A DNA stretch of 61,391 bases from Spirogloea muscicola (lineage: Eukaryota; Streptophyta; Zygnematophyceae; Spirogloeales; Spirogloeaceae), in the NCBI GenBank assembly GCA_009602725.1, contig WELB01000061.1, forward strand, positions 369,016 through 430,406. The letters run 5' to 3'. Under the pieces are notes generated by a model that was not told the DNA's origin, did no database searches, and was given only the letters and a program-made list of their open reading frames with translations. Positions within the stretch are counted from its first letter, which is position 1. Each line of letters begins with the position of its first letter. A program made the translations under genes and the position numbers. Of this stretch, positions 1 through 22,642 are shown one piece after another.

Positions 1-89
<89 letters not shown>
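1..89. repeat. Uninterrupted poly-T tract
   Basis: Eighty-nine consecutive T residues open the window and abut GC-rich coding sequence with no recognisable splice acceptor at the junction. It could be an intronic T tract, a retroposed poly(A) tail in reverse orientation, or a homopolymer artefact at a contig edge. The sequence does not distinguish these. Confidence 0.9.
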
Positions 90-90
<1 letters not shown>

Positions 91-362
91 GCGGGTCGTG
101 GTGGGGCCCGGGCACGCAGGACCGCGGCCGCGGCCTGCTCTTCGGCGAGACGCCGCCGCCGCCCGGCCAGGGCCGGCGGTGGGAGGACTGGGAGGCGCCC
201 TACTACGCCACCGCCGCCGCCACCGTCGTGCTGCTCGCCGTCGGGCTCACCGCCAAGCCCGACACCAGCATCACCAAGTGGGCGCGCGCTGAGGCCCTGC
301 GCCGCGCCGGCGAGGCCGGGAACGACGGCGGGAACGGCGCTGGCGGCGAGGAGGACGAGTGA
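90..362 (+). CDS. Probable complex I ESSS/NDUFB11-type subunit, last exon (5' partial)
   Basis: The frame closing at the TGA at 360-362 reads a short GC-rich protein end. It has an LFGETP block, a WEDWEAPYY block, one hydrophobic segment (TVVLLAVGL), then KPDTSITKWAR and an acidic glycine-rich tail. A WEDWE motif, one membrane span and KPDTSI followed by a basic helix is the pattern of the plant ESSS (NDUFB11-like) accessory subunit of mitochondrial NADH:ubiquinone oxidoreductase, a single-pass protein of the membrane arm. The N-terminus is missing. The exon may begin after the CAG at 117-119, or the true start may lie beyond the window. The assignment rests on a short motif match, so another small membrane protein is possible. 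Confidence 0.68.
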
Positions 363-1731
363 TAGCCCTCAGCCCCACGGGTGCGTGTCCAAGAGGATAT
401 GCTGGAGCCTGCGCCGCTCTGGCAGCTCGCTGGCCTGCAGCTTGCTGCCAAGCGTGCCGGCAGTACATACAGCGCCACAGCAGAACCGGCAACGCCGGTT
501 CCAGTAGCGTCTGCGGTGAACGTCCGCTCGCAAATGTGGCTCTGGCGATGGATCTGCTCCAGGCCCCTCACGGCCGATCCACGCTGGCGCCGCACTGGCC
601 GCCCAACAGCAACTTCGCAACCCCCTCAGTTGTTGCTCATGCTCTGCCGTTGTAGGGAGGACCCCACTTCTGATGCTAGGCTGCGACTTCCCTTGCAGGC
701 GCGTCCCTGTCTTTGGTTAGTGGCACCGGCGCACCTCCCCATGTCCACGGCAGGCATGCGAACGACTGCTGTCACCTGCACTCATGAAGTGCGTCAAGCG
801 CTTCATGTGGACTTCACTTGGGAGGTCTTGACAAGGCAACCCTCAAGGTCGACGGAGGAAGTTGAAGGCGCGGTTGTGACAGCAGTAGCAAGCAAGAGCA
901 GCCTCGACTTGGCTCATCTGCTGAATGCCAGAGCACCAGGCTGGGTTTGCCAAGTGAGGTCTGCCACTGTGATCCACCTCCATAGAGACAGTCCTCGAGG
1001 TGCCCATGGGTAGGGTGCCAATTGATTCGGGAAGGTGGGATTTGGCACCAGTGCAGCTGAAAGGTTCTTGTTCCGAACTTCTGCCAGCCAGCATTCTGCT
1101 AAGATTCTGGCCGTTTGGTCTCCCGTCATTATTTCATTCCGGATATTCAACTATGTGAAGTCTTGGATCTGTCATCATGAAGCGCACGGCAAGAGAGGCT
1201 GTGCTTGAGGCTGTGCTTGCTGCGTGTGGTGACTGTGACGAAGCACAGCCTTGGCCAGGTCTTGATCTTGATGCAAGCTCACAATTGCTGGGGCCATCAC
1301 TGGAGAAATACCAACAATACAGGCAGAAGTTGCTCTTGCCAGCACAGTTTATAAAAGATTGATGATACAATTCTGGCTGCTAATGTTGGAGAGCAATGTG
1401 CTCCTTAAAACAAATAGCTACGATCAATGCTTGCCAAAGAATGTAGATTTACCAACAGATTGCAACTATCAAGGGCTCCCCGATTCTAGGAATCAGAGCT
1501 TTGCAGATACTAGGAGTCAGGGCTTATATTTTGAGTAGCTTGAGGTGCCAGGTGCAACTTCTCAAGACCTGCCCACGGTGTTAATCAACAATGCATCAGA
1601 TGTGCAGAACACGCTGACATTGACCACAGCAAAGTCCTAAAATAGAATATCTAGCAAACTCAGAGTTGCTGTACTTATTCCAGAGTGTATATACATGGCC
1701 AAGTACACTCAAATCATGCATATACAGAGAG
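363..1731. other. Intergenic/3' UTR space between convergent genes
   Basis: This stretch lies between the ends of the complex I exon (+) and FGT1 (-). I find no conserved protein block in any frame. The longest open frame, 381-1013 (+), has no family features and overlaps open frames on the other strand, as GC-rich DNA often does. It probably holds the two 3' UTRs. Confidence 0.6.
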
Positions 1732-13695
<11,964 letters not shown>

Positions 13696-14120
13696 GGTGC
13701 GGGGCTACGCAAGCCACTCCTCCTCCCTCGTATCCAATCCTTTCCCGATCCTCCGACTCCTACCGAGGAGCTCCTTCCTCACGGTCGCTCGCCGCATCCG
13801 GCCATTGCCGGTGGCCATCGCCGGCCGCCAGCTGGCCTGCACATGCCTACCGGCCGCCACTGCAGCCAGCCGCTAACCTCACGCTGCCGGTGAGGGCCCG
13901 CCGTGAACGAGCGAGCGCCGGACGCCGCCGGCTCGCGAGCTGGCGACGGCTGCGGCGGCGGCGGCAGCGGCGGCGGGCGGCGGCGAGGCCGTTGGAGTTG
14001 GCGGGCCGGCCTCGGGGATTCATGCGAGGCGGGGACGGGACAGGCGGGGGGAAGGCGAAGTGCCGGAAGGCATGGAAAGGCGCGCGGGGCGCAAGAAACG
14101 AAGGGGAGGCCAGGTAACAA
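13696..14120. promoter_or_regulatory. FGT1 5' flank
   Basis: GC-rich sequence upstream of the FGT1 ATG, with CGG/GGC-rich stretches around 13950-13990 that look like a 5' UTR or promoter CpG-rich block. No convincing protein is seen. The open frames on both strands are low-complexity Arg/Ala/Gly. The retroelement tail that follows begins at about 14121. Confidence 0.5.
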
Positions 14121-14215
14121 GCAAGCGCGGCCAGATTAACTGGTGGGTGGGAGAGGCCAGCCCAAAAGAATGGACAAGGTCTGAAGGAGTCGGAGTGCTA
14201 AGTGACTGAGACAGC
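14121..14215 (-). mobile_element. Retroelement 3' tail fragment
   Basis: About 95 bases matching the 3' end of the dispersed retroelement family in this window. On the + strand it reads GCGCGGCCAGATTAACTGG, then GGCCAGCCCAAAAGAATGG and ACAAGGTCTGAAGGAGTCGG. Longer copies place this block just after the stop of the conserved C-terminal frame, so it is the 3' UTR end. This copy is truncated before the coding part. Confidence 0.8.
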
Positions 14216-14303
14216 TGTAAAGGCCAGGTAACGCTGTCTGGGCGCAGCCCGTGCTCCGAAAGAACCAGCTCAACCAGCTCTTTCGTCACGCCATTGCTTC
14301 CGT

Positions 14304-14456
14304 ATGCGCCTGGCCGTATCGCTTCAACGCTCCCTTGCCCACGCCGTCCATACGCGCGCGGGCCGTGCTATGGCCGCCGCCTCTGGGTCTCGGCGGAGCG
14401 CCTCTTTCCCTGCAGCGAGCTACTCAGACCTGATGTTGCTCACTCGTGGGTACTGA
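14304..14456 (+). pseudogene. Retroelement C-terminal coding fragment, + copy
   Basis: An intact 50-residue frame starts with MRLAVSLQRSLAHAVHTRAG and ends with SYSDLMLLTRGY and a TGA stop. It is the cleanest copy of the family C-terminus, seen elsewhere as SYSDLHLLTRGY or LSDLRLLSRGY. It carries no upstream reverse transcriptase and is a 5'-truncated insertion. Downstream (about 14457-14500) is the GCTTTGCCAGCCCTTCTTCTC-like tail variant. Confidence 0.8.
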
Positions 14457-14652
14457 GCTTTGCTGAGCTTTGCTGGCTTTGCCAGCCCTTCTTCTCTATG
14501 GGCGGGCACTTCCCTCTCTATGTGACTTCAGTATATATCACGTGAGTAACCACTTGGTGGCCGCAAAGCAAGACTCTTTCGAAAGACTTGTCCAATAGAG
14601 GGCGATTGCTGTGATTGGCCAGCCCAGAAAGACCAAGGAACATTGGAAAAGA

Positions 14653-15240
14653 AGCAAGCGCGGCCAGCTTAACTGGTGGCTGGGAGAGGCCAGCCCAAAG
14701 GAATGGACAAGGTCTGAAGGAGCCGGAGTGCTAAGGACTGAGACAGCAGCAAGCGGACTCTCAGTAACTTCTAGTCAGTAGATGCAAGTCTGAATAGCTT
14801 AGCAGCAGCAAGCGGACTCTCAGTAACCTCTAGTCAGTAGATGCAAGTCTGACTAGCTAGCAGGCGGAAAGAGAAAGGGCTCGCCCATTGAAGATAGGGG
14901 CTGGAAAAAGCCAGCCCAAAATATAATGAACAAAGGACGAGAAGGGGCCAGTACGAAGAACAACAAGCACAAATAAGAAACGAAGCAGCTACGAAGCACT
15001 CGGTAACCTCTGCTAAGCAGCCTCAGGTCAGAGAGACGTCGCCCTGACGGAAGCCCATGGAGAAGAGGGGCTGGCAAAGCCACCGCCGCCGCCAGAGCGC
15101 GGCCTGCGCGCAAGTGGACCGCGAAAGCTAGGGACCGCTGCAAAGAGACGGCCAAGCGCATCCGGAAGACTTGGGCGAGGGAGCCGGCGACATTGAAGCC
15201 AGGCTTCTTCTCTATGGGCGCGCACTTCTCTCGCCGTGCA
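14653..15240 (-). mobile_element. Retroelement 3' fragment with duplicated C-terminus
   Basis: Minus-orientation copy. The 3' tail at 14653-14735 is followed by two near-identical 60-base units (about 14743-14800 and 14804-14860), each encoding the SYSDLHLLTR terminus. A second tail variant lies at about 14880-14990, then coding sequence for FRMRLAVSLQRSLAFAV and LSDLRLLSRGY (15200-15000). It looks like at least two insertions, or an insertion plus a local tandem duplication. The frame is not intact across the unit. Confidence 0.75.
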
Positions 15241-15247
15241 AGATGAT

Positions 15248-15849
15248 GCAAGCGCGGCCAGATTAACTGGTGGCTGGGAGAGGCCAGCCCAAAAGAATGG
15301 ACAAGGTCTGAAGGAGTCGGAGTGCTAAGGACTGAGATAGCAGTAAGCGAACGCTCAGTAACCTCTCGTCAGTAGATGCAAATCTGAGTAGCTAGCAGGC
15401 GGAAAGACGTCGCCCTGACGGAAGCCGGAGGCCGCCGCCAGAGCGCGGCCTGCGCGCAAGTGGACCGCAAAAGCTAGGGACCGCTGCAAAGAGACGGCCA
15501 GGCGCATCCGGAAAACTTGGGCGAGGGACCCGGCGACATGGAAGCCAGGCTGCTCGCCCTGCTGCCCGTGGCGGCGGGCCGCTGCTCGCCGCGCAAGGCG
15601 GTGAAGGAAGTCCAGCCATTTGGCGCCAAAGGCACCGTGTACGTCGACGGCGAGTGGGATAAACTCGTCGCCTACCGGGTGATCCGAGTACTTGCGCTCC
15701 TTTGCGTAGGCCGCTTGGCGGACGGCGTAGCCCGCCTCCTCCGCCGAGCGTGTTGCGCTCCTGGAATCCAAGGAGTCCGTTGTGACGACGTCGGCAATGA
15801 GCCGAGGCCCCCCGCCGAGCGCGCTAGCCGCACTCGCATTGTTGAACAA
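15248..15849 (-). pseudogene. Retroelement C-terminal domain fragment, longest clean copy
   Basis: An open minus-strand frame of about 164 residues reads ALGGGPRLIADVVTTD, EEAGYAVRQA, VGDEFIPLAVDVHGAFGAKW and FRMRLAVSLQRSLAFAV, and ends SYSDLHLLTRGY-stop followed by the 3' tail (15340-15248). A sequence of the form ADV..TD, then KxxxYxD...(E/D)F(I/V)PLAV(D/E)..GAFG is found C-terminal to reverse transcriptases in many algal and plant RT-like elements. The reverse transcriptase itself is absent, so this is a 5'-truncated copy without a function of its own. Confidence 0.8.
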
Positions 15850-15884
15850 GTGGCTCTCCCAATGGGGGCAAGGGCTGTGAGAAG

Positions 15885-16189
15885 CCAGCCCTCACTTACG
15901 AGTGAGGAGCCTCACATCCGACAGACTAGCTGCCGGTAAACTATCCCCCTGACGAAAGCCGGAGGCCGCAGCGAGAGCACGGCCAGCACGCAGATGCAAG
16001 GCGTGGGCCATGGACCGCTGGAGGGAGACATTGTTGTACTCCACCTAGGCATTTTGGGTGGAGGCCGAGTGCAAGGCGGTGAAGCAGGTCAAGCCATTTA
16101 GCGCCAAAGACGCCGTGTACGTCGACGGCGAGTGGGACACACTCGTCGCCCACCGGGTGATCTGAGTAATTGCGATCCTGCTGTCTCAT
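15885..16189 (-). pseudogene. Retroelement fragment, diverged
   Basis: A second minus-strand copy reads SDHPVGDECVPLAVDVHG and FGAKWLDLLHRLA, and at 15940-15890 a degraded version of the terminal SDVRLLTR peptide. It abuts an oppositely oriented tail at 16190-16275, giving a head-to-head pair. It lacks most of the domain. Confidence 0.75.
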
Positions 16190-16275
16190 TCCTTAGCACT
16201 CCGGCTCCTTCAGACCTTGTCCATTCCTTTGGGCTGGCCTATCCCAGCCACCAGTCAATCTGGCCGCGCTTGCTT
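16190..16275 (+). mobile_element. Retroelement 3' tail fragment, + orientation
   Basis: Reverse complement of the tail at 15248-15340, reading CCTTAGCACTCCGGCTCC, then GACCTTGTCCATTCCTTTGG and ending in GCCGCGCTTGC. With the minus-strand copies on its left it forms an inverted pair just upstream of the C2orf69 homologue, so that gene's 5' region is partly built from element sequence. Confidence 0.8.
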
Positions 16276-16410
16276 TAGCAGGCGGAAAGAACGTCGCCAA
16301 AAGAAAGAAGTGGCTCTCCCAATGGGGGCAGGCTGTTAGAAGCCAGCCCGAAAGAGGAAAAAGAGGCACCCCGACGAAGGAAGTGTGGCAGGCAGGTCGC
16401 GTGGGATCCC

Positions 16411-17656
16411 ATGCCGCTGGTCGCGGCGCGCGGCGCGGGGGCGGCGGCGGCGGGCAGGGTGGAAGGCCGCTGGCAGGCGGAGGCGGGCCGCGGCAGCCAC
16501 GCGCACGCCGGCGCCGTCTACTACTCGCTGTTGCCCCCCTCAGGCGAGCACCCACAAAGCCCACGCCGCCGCCCGCCTTCGCCTGCAGGCTGACGGCGGG
16601 CAAGGCAGGCAGCGCACTGCCTAAACCCTTACACTAAATATTGGATAAATAAATACATGTACTCCAAACCCCAGAACCTTCTGGTGCCATGGCTGGTGCA
16701 CGGCGCAACCATTGCCGCAGTTGCGGCGGCGCCTTCGCCTTGTGCCGTCTGACGTTTGGCCCCGCAACGGTCGCCGCCGCCGCCGGTGGTGCTGCCAGGC
16801 CGGCGCGTCGAGGGACGCGGTGATGTTCGCCGGCGACGACGCCGAGGGCCTGGGCGAGCCCGCCGCCGACCGCCTGTCGCAGCCCTCCGCCGCGCTGGCC
16901 GCCCTGGCGGCTGCGCTAGCCGCGCGCCCCACCGACGCCTGGCTCGTCTACCCCGCCCGCTACGACGGCCCCTTCGCCTGCTACGACCAGTTCCTGCCGC
17001 GCCGCAGTCATTGCGGCTTCGTCACTACGGGCTCGCCTGCCATGCGCCGGCTCTGCGCCTTGCTCCAGCAAGCCCGCTGCCATGCCGCAGCTTCCTTGAG
17101 CAGTGCTGCTGCTGCTCCAAAGCCAGTGTTGCCACGGGACAGAGTGCTGGTAGGCCATAGCAAGGGTGCTGTCGTCCTCAACCAGCTCCTCGTCGAGCTC
17201 GCTGAGTGGGCCTGCCCAGCGGCCGGCGCCCGACCACCAGTTGGCGCTGCAGCAGAACAGTGCCAAACACCAGAGTCCACGAGCATGTCCACCGCTGATG
17301 ATGGCCTGGACAGCTTCGCACGGAGCATCTCTGCTGTCCACTTTGTTGATGCGGGCCTCAACTGGCCTGGCGTCCACCTCACCGACCCTGGCATTGTGCA
17401 GCGCATTGCCAGAGCGGCACTGCCGCCGGTGTGTCCGCTCATTGTGGGCGTCCATGGCACGCCCCGGCAGTGGGAGGACCCCATGCGGCCCTGGATCGCC
17501 GTCGAGAAGGATGTTTTTGTGCAGGTCCTTCGGGACGCCGGCCGTGTGGAGGTCCATGAGAGACTATACTTCGCCGACCAGCCCCCCAGCCTGCGCATGC
17601 ATTTTGAGATCTTGCATGACATGAAACTGGACATCAATGACAGCGGCAAGCACTGA
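16411..17656 (+). CDS. C2orf69/UPF0565-family alpha/beta-hydrolase-like protein
   Basis: The well-supported part (about 16800-17656) reads DAVMFAGDDAEG, LVYPARYDGPFACYDQFLP, VLVGHSKGAVVLNQLL, VHFVDAGLNWPGVHLTDP, GVHGTPRQWEDPMRPWI and ERLYFADQPPSLRMHFEI, then a TGA at 17654-17656. This is the full signature of the C2orf69 (UPF0565) family, in its plant form. GHSKG is the nucleophile-elbow-like motif. The human member is linked to mitochondrial function; the chemistry is not settled. The continuous frame opens at 16712, but plant homologues begin with a short exon ending in a YY-S-L block. MPLVAARGAG ... VYYSLLPPSG at 16411-16555 fits that exon, so an intron near 16560-16790 is likely. Its donor is unclear and may be GC rather than GT. 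Confidence 0.83.
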
Positions 17657-17904
17657 CCCCTGACCAAGCGGCCCGCTGCACTGTGAGGAGTCCAATCGGA
17701 TGTCAGGAGACCTCCTGCAGCACCATGGGAAGTCCCACCCCTCATTCAGGTCCACCTCCAGATTGCCAAACGGCCAGGCCAGAACTGGTCACCATGATTC
17801 CCACCAAGGGGCAGTATACACCCTGGTGCAAATCTGCAAACTGGAGCTCAATGGAGTACTGGGCTCTTGCCATGGCATGCCAGCAATCTCACTCTGCGGC
17901 ACAC

Positions 17905-18357
17905 AGCCAGCTGTCATGCCATATAATGTGGGCTGCCAGATAACGTCGATGACTTGGATCAACGCAGAAGTAGTCAACCAATCCGCCTCCACGTGATGGA
18001 CAGAGCCAAAGCAAACAAGTGTAGAAGGAAGCTTGCAGTTATTTGTCAATATACTATGCATAATATGGAACAACACGTATGGAATGGTAGTTGCAATTAT
18101 CTGATTATAGGGCACATATGTTGACGTAGATGTCGCAAATCTTAAGTGTTTACTTTCCTGTGCCCTAGAACCATATATATTTGCAAGTACCAATCCATGC
18201 ATGTTCTATTTCCAAAGTATACTACGAAAATGTTGCAAGCTCCCTTCTACACTTGTTTGGTTTGGCTCTGTCCATGACGTTGTCGACTACTTCTGTGCTG
18301 ATCCTACTCATCGACGTTATCTGGCAGCTGACATATGGCACGACAGCTGTTGTGCAA
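17905..18357. repeat. Foldback element A (imperfect inverted repeat, arms about 200 bp)
   Basis: The left arm, about 17905-18110, is the reverse complement of the right arm, about 18165-18357, with scattered mismatches and one small indel. Shared blocks include CCAGATAACGTCGATGA, GCAGAAGTAGTC, TGGACAGAGCCAAA and AACAAGTGTAGAAG. The centre near 18110-18170 is AT-rich and ends in AGGGCAC/GTGCCCT. It resembles a MITE or foldback transposon. No transposase is present. Confidence 0.85.
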
Positions 18358-18790
18358 CGTCCCGTCGGTGATTGATTTGCATTGATGCTGACACGGATGC
18401 GGAGGTGGCTGCACACCTGGATATTCAAGACAGGTCATCCATCAGCTTGGTGTGAAGAGGAGACGCGAGCGCTGGACCTCCCACCCGGTGCCCAGTTCGC
18501 CGCCGAAGTGCCACTCGGCGACGTGTCAGTCCAATTGCCCCCCGAGTCTCGTTTGGCGGCGACGTTCGAATTCGATTGAACTGTCGCCGAGTGGGACTTC
18601 GGCGGCAAACTGGGCACCACTTCTGCCCAAAGCGGGTAGGAGGTCCCGCGCTCGCGTCTCCCCTTCACTCCAAGCTGATGGATGACCTGTCTTGAATATC
18701 CACGTATTCAGCCACCTCCGCATCCGCGTCAGCACCGACGCCGAGTTGACCACCGACGGGACTTTGCACGACACAGCTCTGCAACAGGGT
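18338..18790. repeat. Foldback element B (inverted repeat, arms about 210 bp) overlapping A
   Basis: The left arm, about 18338-18545, pairs with the right arm, about 18570-18790. Shared blocks include GCAAC/AAGTCCCGTCGGTG, GCGGATGCGGAGGTGGCTG, GATATTCAAGACAGGTCATC, CATCAGCTTGG and CCACTCGGCGAC. The outer end of its left arm coincides with the outer end of the right arm of element A, so the two form one chained structure. Both arms carry an inward frame reading LTRMRRWL and TWIFKTGHPSAW, on the + strand from 18382 and on the - strand from about 18774. Confidence 0.88.
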
Positions 18791-19054
18791 GGCAGGCGAA
18801 CTGGACTGAAGGCCTCACCTATGACTGAGACCAGCCTGCCGTCACCATGCCCGGCTTACTGCATTGTCGTTGACGGAATCGAGATTTTTGTTGCCTCACA
18901 ACAGAGGTTGCAGGATAGCATAGGGACCCTGGTAACAGTGTAACATGGCTGCTGTAGCGGCTGCAACAAGCGACACCAGCCTGGGAGATGCTTGCCAAGA
19001 GCAGCAGTGCTGGTGGGGTCAGCCAAGTGGCCACCAGCACAGGACTGCGACTAA

Positions 19055-22000
19055 TCACAAGTCTGCACGGCCCCGCTTCTCAGGTGGCGTTGCTCTCACG
19101 AACTCCTCATCCTCATACTCCTCGTCGTCGTCTGGGTCTGGGTCGGCCCACACACTAAGGTTGCGCCCAGGGGGCGGCTGTGGGGAGCCTTGCGCCTGAC
19201 CTGTTCAATTGTCATATGGGGCATAGCCATCTGTATGAGGTGGGAATTGTACCAGGCATCTGAGCTACCAACACATAATCAACAGTGAGCTGGCCAATTT
19301 GGACAGGAGCTCCATGGCTTCTTGCTCAAAGGCAAAGACCTACCTTCACCAAAGTCAATCGTTCTTGTCTCTACATGGAGGGAATGCTCTTGCCCTTGTT
19401 CTGCTCCTTCCTCTGATGGCCGCTTGTGAAGGCCCTCCTCTGAGCCTGTGCCTTTCCTGTTTGCACCAAGGCAAACAGCGGACTTACTGCCTGTAAGCAC
19501 CAACTTTCTTCCATTGTAACAATGGTGGCTTCAGCCGTTGATATCCACCACATGCTTCTGACCAGACCTACTGAAATCTGTCGACTTGCTGCTACTGAGC
19601 TGCTCCAAAGCCCACTTGTCATCCTTTGAGGTGACCGATGCAAAATGACTGCTCAGACTTGATAGGAACACTGTGGACCTTGGGTGTTCAGGTCTAGAAA
19701 ACAGGAGCAAGCATATCATGCTAACAAATCTGATAGAGGTTGCCAGTCACCTGGAGCTTCCTGCTGCTGGATGCAGCCGTTCAGAAGGATCTTGATTGTG
19801 TTGGGCCTCTGCTCGATGAATCTCTTCGCTTGCATCTCCACTGTCAGCTTTCCTGGACCTCACCTTCGTGCTACCTGGTTGCTGGGCACTTCCTGGTGAT
19901 AGAAAGCACGACAACCCTATCACCACTCAATGCTAGCAGTGGAGCACACATAGAAGAGAGAATGCATGAAGGTCATCACAATCTACAATTTCACGCCAGC
20001 TCTGGAACTGCTGCTCATGCCACAATAGATGTATAGAATGTAGTAGCTCACCAGACAAAGTCGACCAGACTTGCGTCCTATCTATACTCTGTTGACCAGA
20101 CTGGCCTCTACTTAGTTGTACATCAGGTGCTCCACCTTCTCTCTGCGTCTGGCTCTGCTGAAGCGGACCCCCTGGCACTTGAGCTGAGGCACCAGGCATA
20201 TCTCTAGTGGATGTAGGACCATTAACACGACCACTGCCCTCATCTTCTCGTGGAGGCTCAGCACTCTGACTTGTGTCTAGCTGTGACTCCAAAACCGTTG
20301 CTAAGATGAGAGTAGCCTCAAACTCTGCTTGCTCTGGGTTACTCGAACATGGAGAAAACAGCACGGGACTGCAAGGAGGCAGACACACACAATCAGTAGC
20401 TCAGAAGTGCTGCAGGACAGCTGTAAAGAGCAGCGAAGAGCTCGAGCAGGTCTTTGATCCCTTGGTGGAGAGGCTGTTGAGATTTCAAGACTACTGCTCT
20501 TATTGCTCTATACCAGTCTGGTAGAAATCAGAAAGTTCTCAGATCACAGAGAAGTCAACTGCAAGCGAAGTATCAAGGGGTCCACTTTATGTTAGGTGTG
20601 AAGCTCAAAAATCACAGAACGGCGAAGACAAGCAGTGCATATCTGACAATCCATTGAGCTGGACAAACAAGACTGCTCCAAAAGCATATTTGATTATCAG
20701 ACAGTCTCTCCTTGAAGCCAGACTGTCACAGCAGCTCACTTTCCAGCCTTATCGAAGTACATGTACATGTCGGTGTCAGTAGCTTCGCAGAAGGCCAAAA
20801 ATGCCTGCACCAGTAGCAAATCAAGGATGAAAGAGCATGGGGTCATTAATCTTATTTGTTAGGCCTATCACACAGACGAAGAGAGGGGAGGGAGATATTG
20901 GGAAGAGATGCAGTGCCGAACAACTCTGTAATATACAGAAGGGCATCAAATAACAAACCTTGAGTTCTTTGACACTGAAGGTAACATCTACAGCAGCTCC
21001 TGTATGCTTGTAACCCTGCAGCTCTTCAGAGGGGTCGATCCAAAGTTGCGTATGAAGGTTGTCCTCCTCGGTCAGCACTGCATCCGGATCACATATGCAA
21101 TGATGGGAAAGCAACACAGAAGCTTCATATGACTGCAGAATAGCAGGCGCTGTGTGTTCAAGCTCTTACAAAAAGAAGACAAGCAAGCAGGTCTTCAATT
21201 GAACAGCTGGGTAAGAAGCTCATCAGGAAAACAATTACCTACTGGGCAACTTCAGAAGTTGACGCAAAAAGCAGACTACTCAGATTAAGCAGCAAGTGTG
21301 CCAGTGTTTAGTGACTTCCTTCTGTTCCTACTGGCCTGAAACACTAACATTGATCTGTATACCTCTGGCAGGGTCAACAAAGCTTTTCAGTTCAATGGCT
21401 TTGGTCTCAGAGTAGCTCTCAGCACTGCCGTTGGTTGCAGAAGCAGGCTCTGTGGCAATGAGCGTGACCTCCGGCAAGGTACTCTGAAAGTTTCCAAGGA
21501 GCCTATTGAAGTCCTTCGGCTTGATAACCATGTAACTGGGGAGGAGCCTGTGATCAACTGACGCGGTCAGCATCTCCACGCCCTGATTGCATGTCACCCA
21601 GTAAGTCTTTTTGACACCTGCAACAATGTGTCAAACATGGATTTGTGAAAATCAATATGCCATGCTGGTGCTCGATGTCCTCTACAAGAAAGACGTGTAC
21701 TTAGAAAGAGCCTCGGTGTCATATTGCTGCCTTCATGAAGGATTTGGATAAAACAGACTGGAACTCCAACTGCAGCAACTTCTAAATATAAGATCAGGTA
21801 GGAAGAACACTGCTAGCAGCGAGTATGCTTTGACTTTCTTGCCAGGAGATGTGGCAAGGAGTAAGCTGTCTGAGACCGTTGAGGCAGGCAATGGTCCATG
21901 TCATCTTGGAAGCTTCCGAGTCCTCCAAAGCGATCGTGAGGCTATCTATGCTTGGAGCTGGTGTTCGGAATGCAGCGGCAACATTCTGCACAAGACAAAG

Positions 22001-22642
22001 AGGTAATTCAGAGAGCACGCAACATTGTGGCCGAGCTCGCTAGAGTATTACAGTTGCAACAGCTACTAAGAGCTAGCAAAAATGATTCATTTATAACAGT
22101 AAGGAGTGCCTCCAGGCTAGAGCAGGCAAAGTGCTTCTGACCTTGGCAAGGACGCTGCACGCAACTGTGGGCACAGAAAGCTGGAAGCTGTCGAAGAAGC
22201 TCTGAGTGAAGGTGAAAGCAGCAAAGGCTGACTTTGCCAAGTTCAACGTCCGAAGGACAAGCTGATATCATACGACAAGCAGACAATCCGCAGGCAGATG
22301 TCATTTTGCCAATAAGTCACAGTCAGTCTGAGAACATCACGAGGATTCGCAGCGGCGCTTGCAGATGCATAGGGGCTAATTTCTGCTTCCCAGCATGCTA
22401 TGACTAGCAGATTCCCACTGTTAGCCGGACGCACGGGTGATCGAGGCTGGCGACGACGAGCATCGCTTGCGCAGGGCATGCGCGTCTGTGGCACGATGGG
22501 AGAGCACCTTTCCTGGCGCGCCCTCGATGAGGAGCTCGTTGTTGCCGACTTTGGAGACGCAGGCCACGGCGCGCTGCAGCGTGCGGACAGACGTCCCGCG
22601 CAGGACGCACTGCATGGCGGCGACGGCGGCGGCGGCGGCCAC
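19055..22642 (-). CDS. RAD9: RAD9 subunit of the 9-1-1 checkpoint clamp
   Basis: Spliced gene for the Rad9-like sliding clamp subunit, which with Rad1 and Hus1 marks damaged or stalled DNA for ATR signalling. Checked exons: 22642-22508 (MQCVLRGTSVRTLQRAV; the in-frame ATG at 22615 is the alternative start), 22261-22142 (LRTLNLAKSAFAAFTF), 21985-21877 (FRTPAPSIDSLTIAL), 21617-21363 (KKTYWVTCN, LPSYMVIKPKDFNRLLGNFQ), 21077-20959 (NLHTQLWIDPSEELQ, VDVTFSVKELK), 20804-20740 (FLAFCEATDTDMYMYFDKAG), then from 20368 (PVLFSPCSS, FEATLILATVLESQL). All junctions keep frame. The tail is hydrophilic, runs through exons near 19.7-19.3 kb that are less certain, and ends with an acidic DPDPDDDEEYEDEEFVR, TPPEK and TGA at 19057-19055. 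That acidic end resembles the phospho-regulated RAD9 C-terminus. Confidence 0.93.

Noticed and set aside
381-1013. 210-codon + strand open frame downstream of the complex I exon
   Set aside because: It has no domain, no homology I recognise, and overlaps open frames in other phases. It is most likely 3' UTR and intergenic sequence.
14121-16275. The inverted element tails at 15.25 and 16.19-16.28 kb as terminal inverted repeats of a DNA transposon
   Set aside because: Elsewhere the same sequence follows the stop codon of the retroelement frame and occurs alone on either strand, so it is a 3' tail. The inverted arrangement is two opposite insertions.
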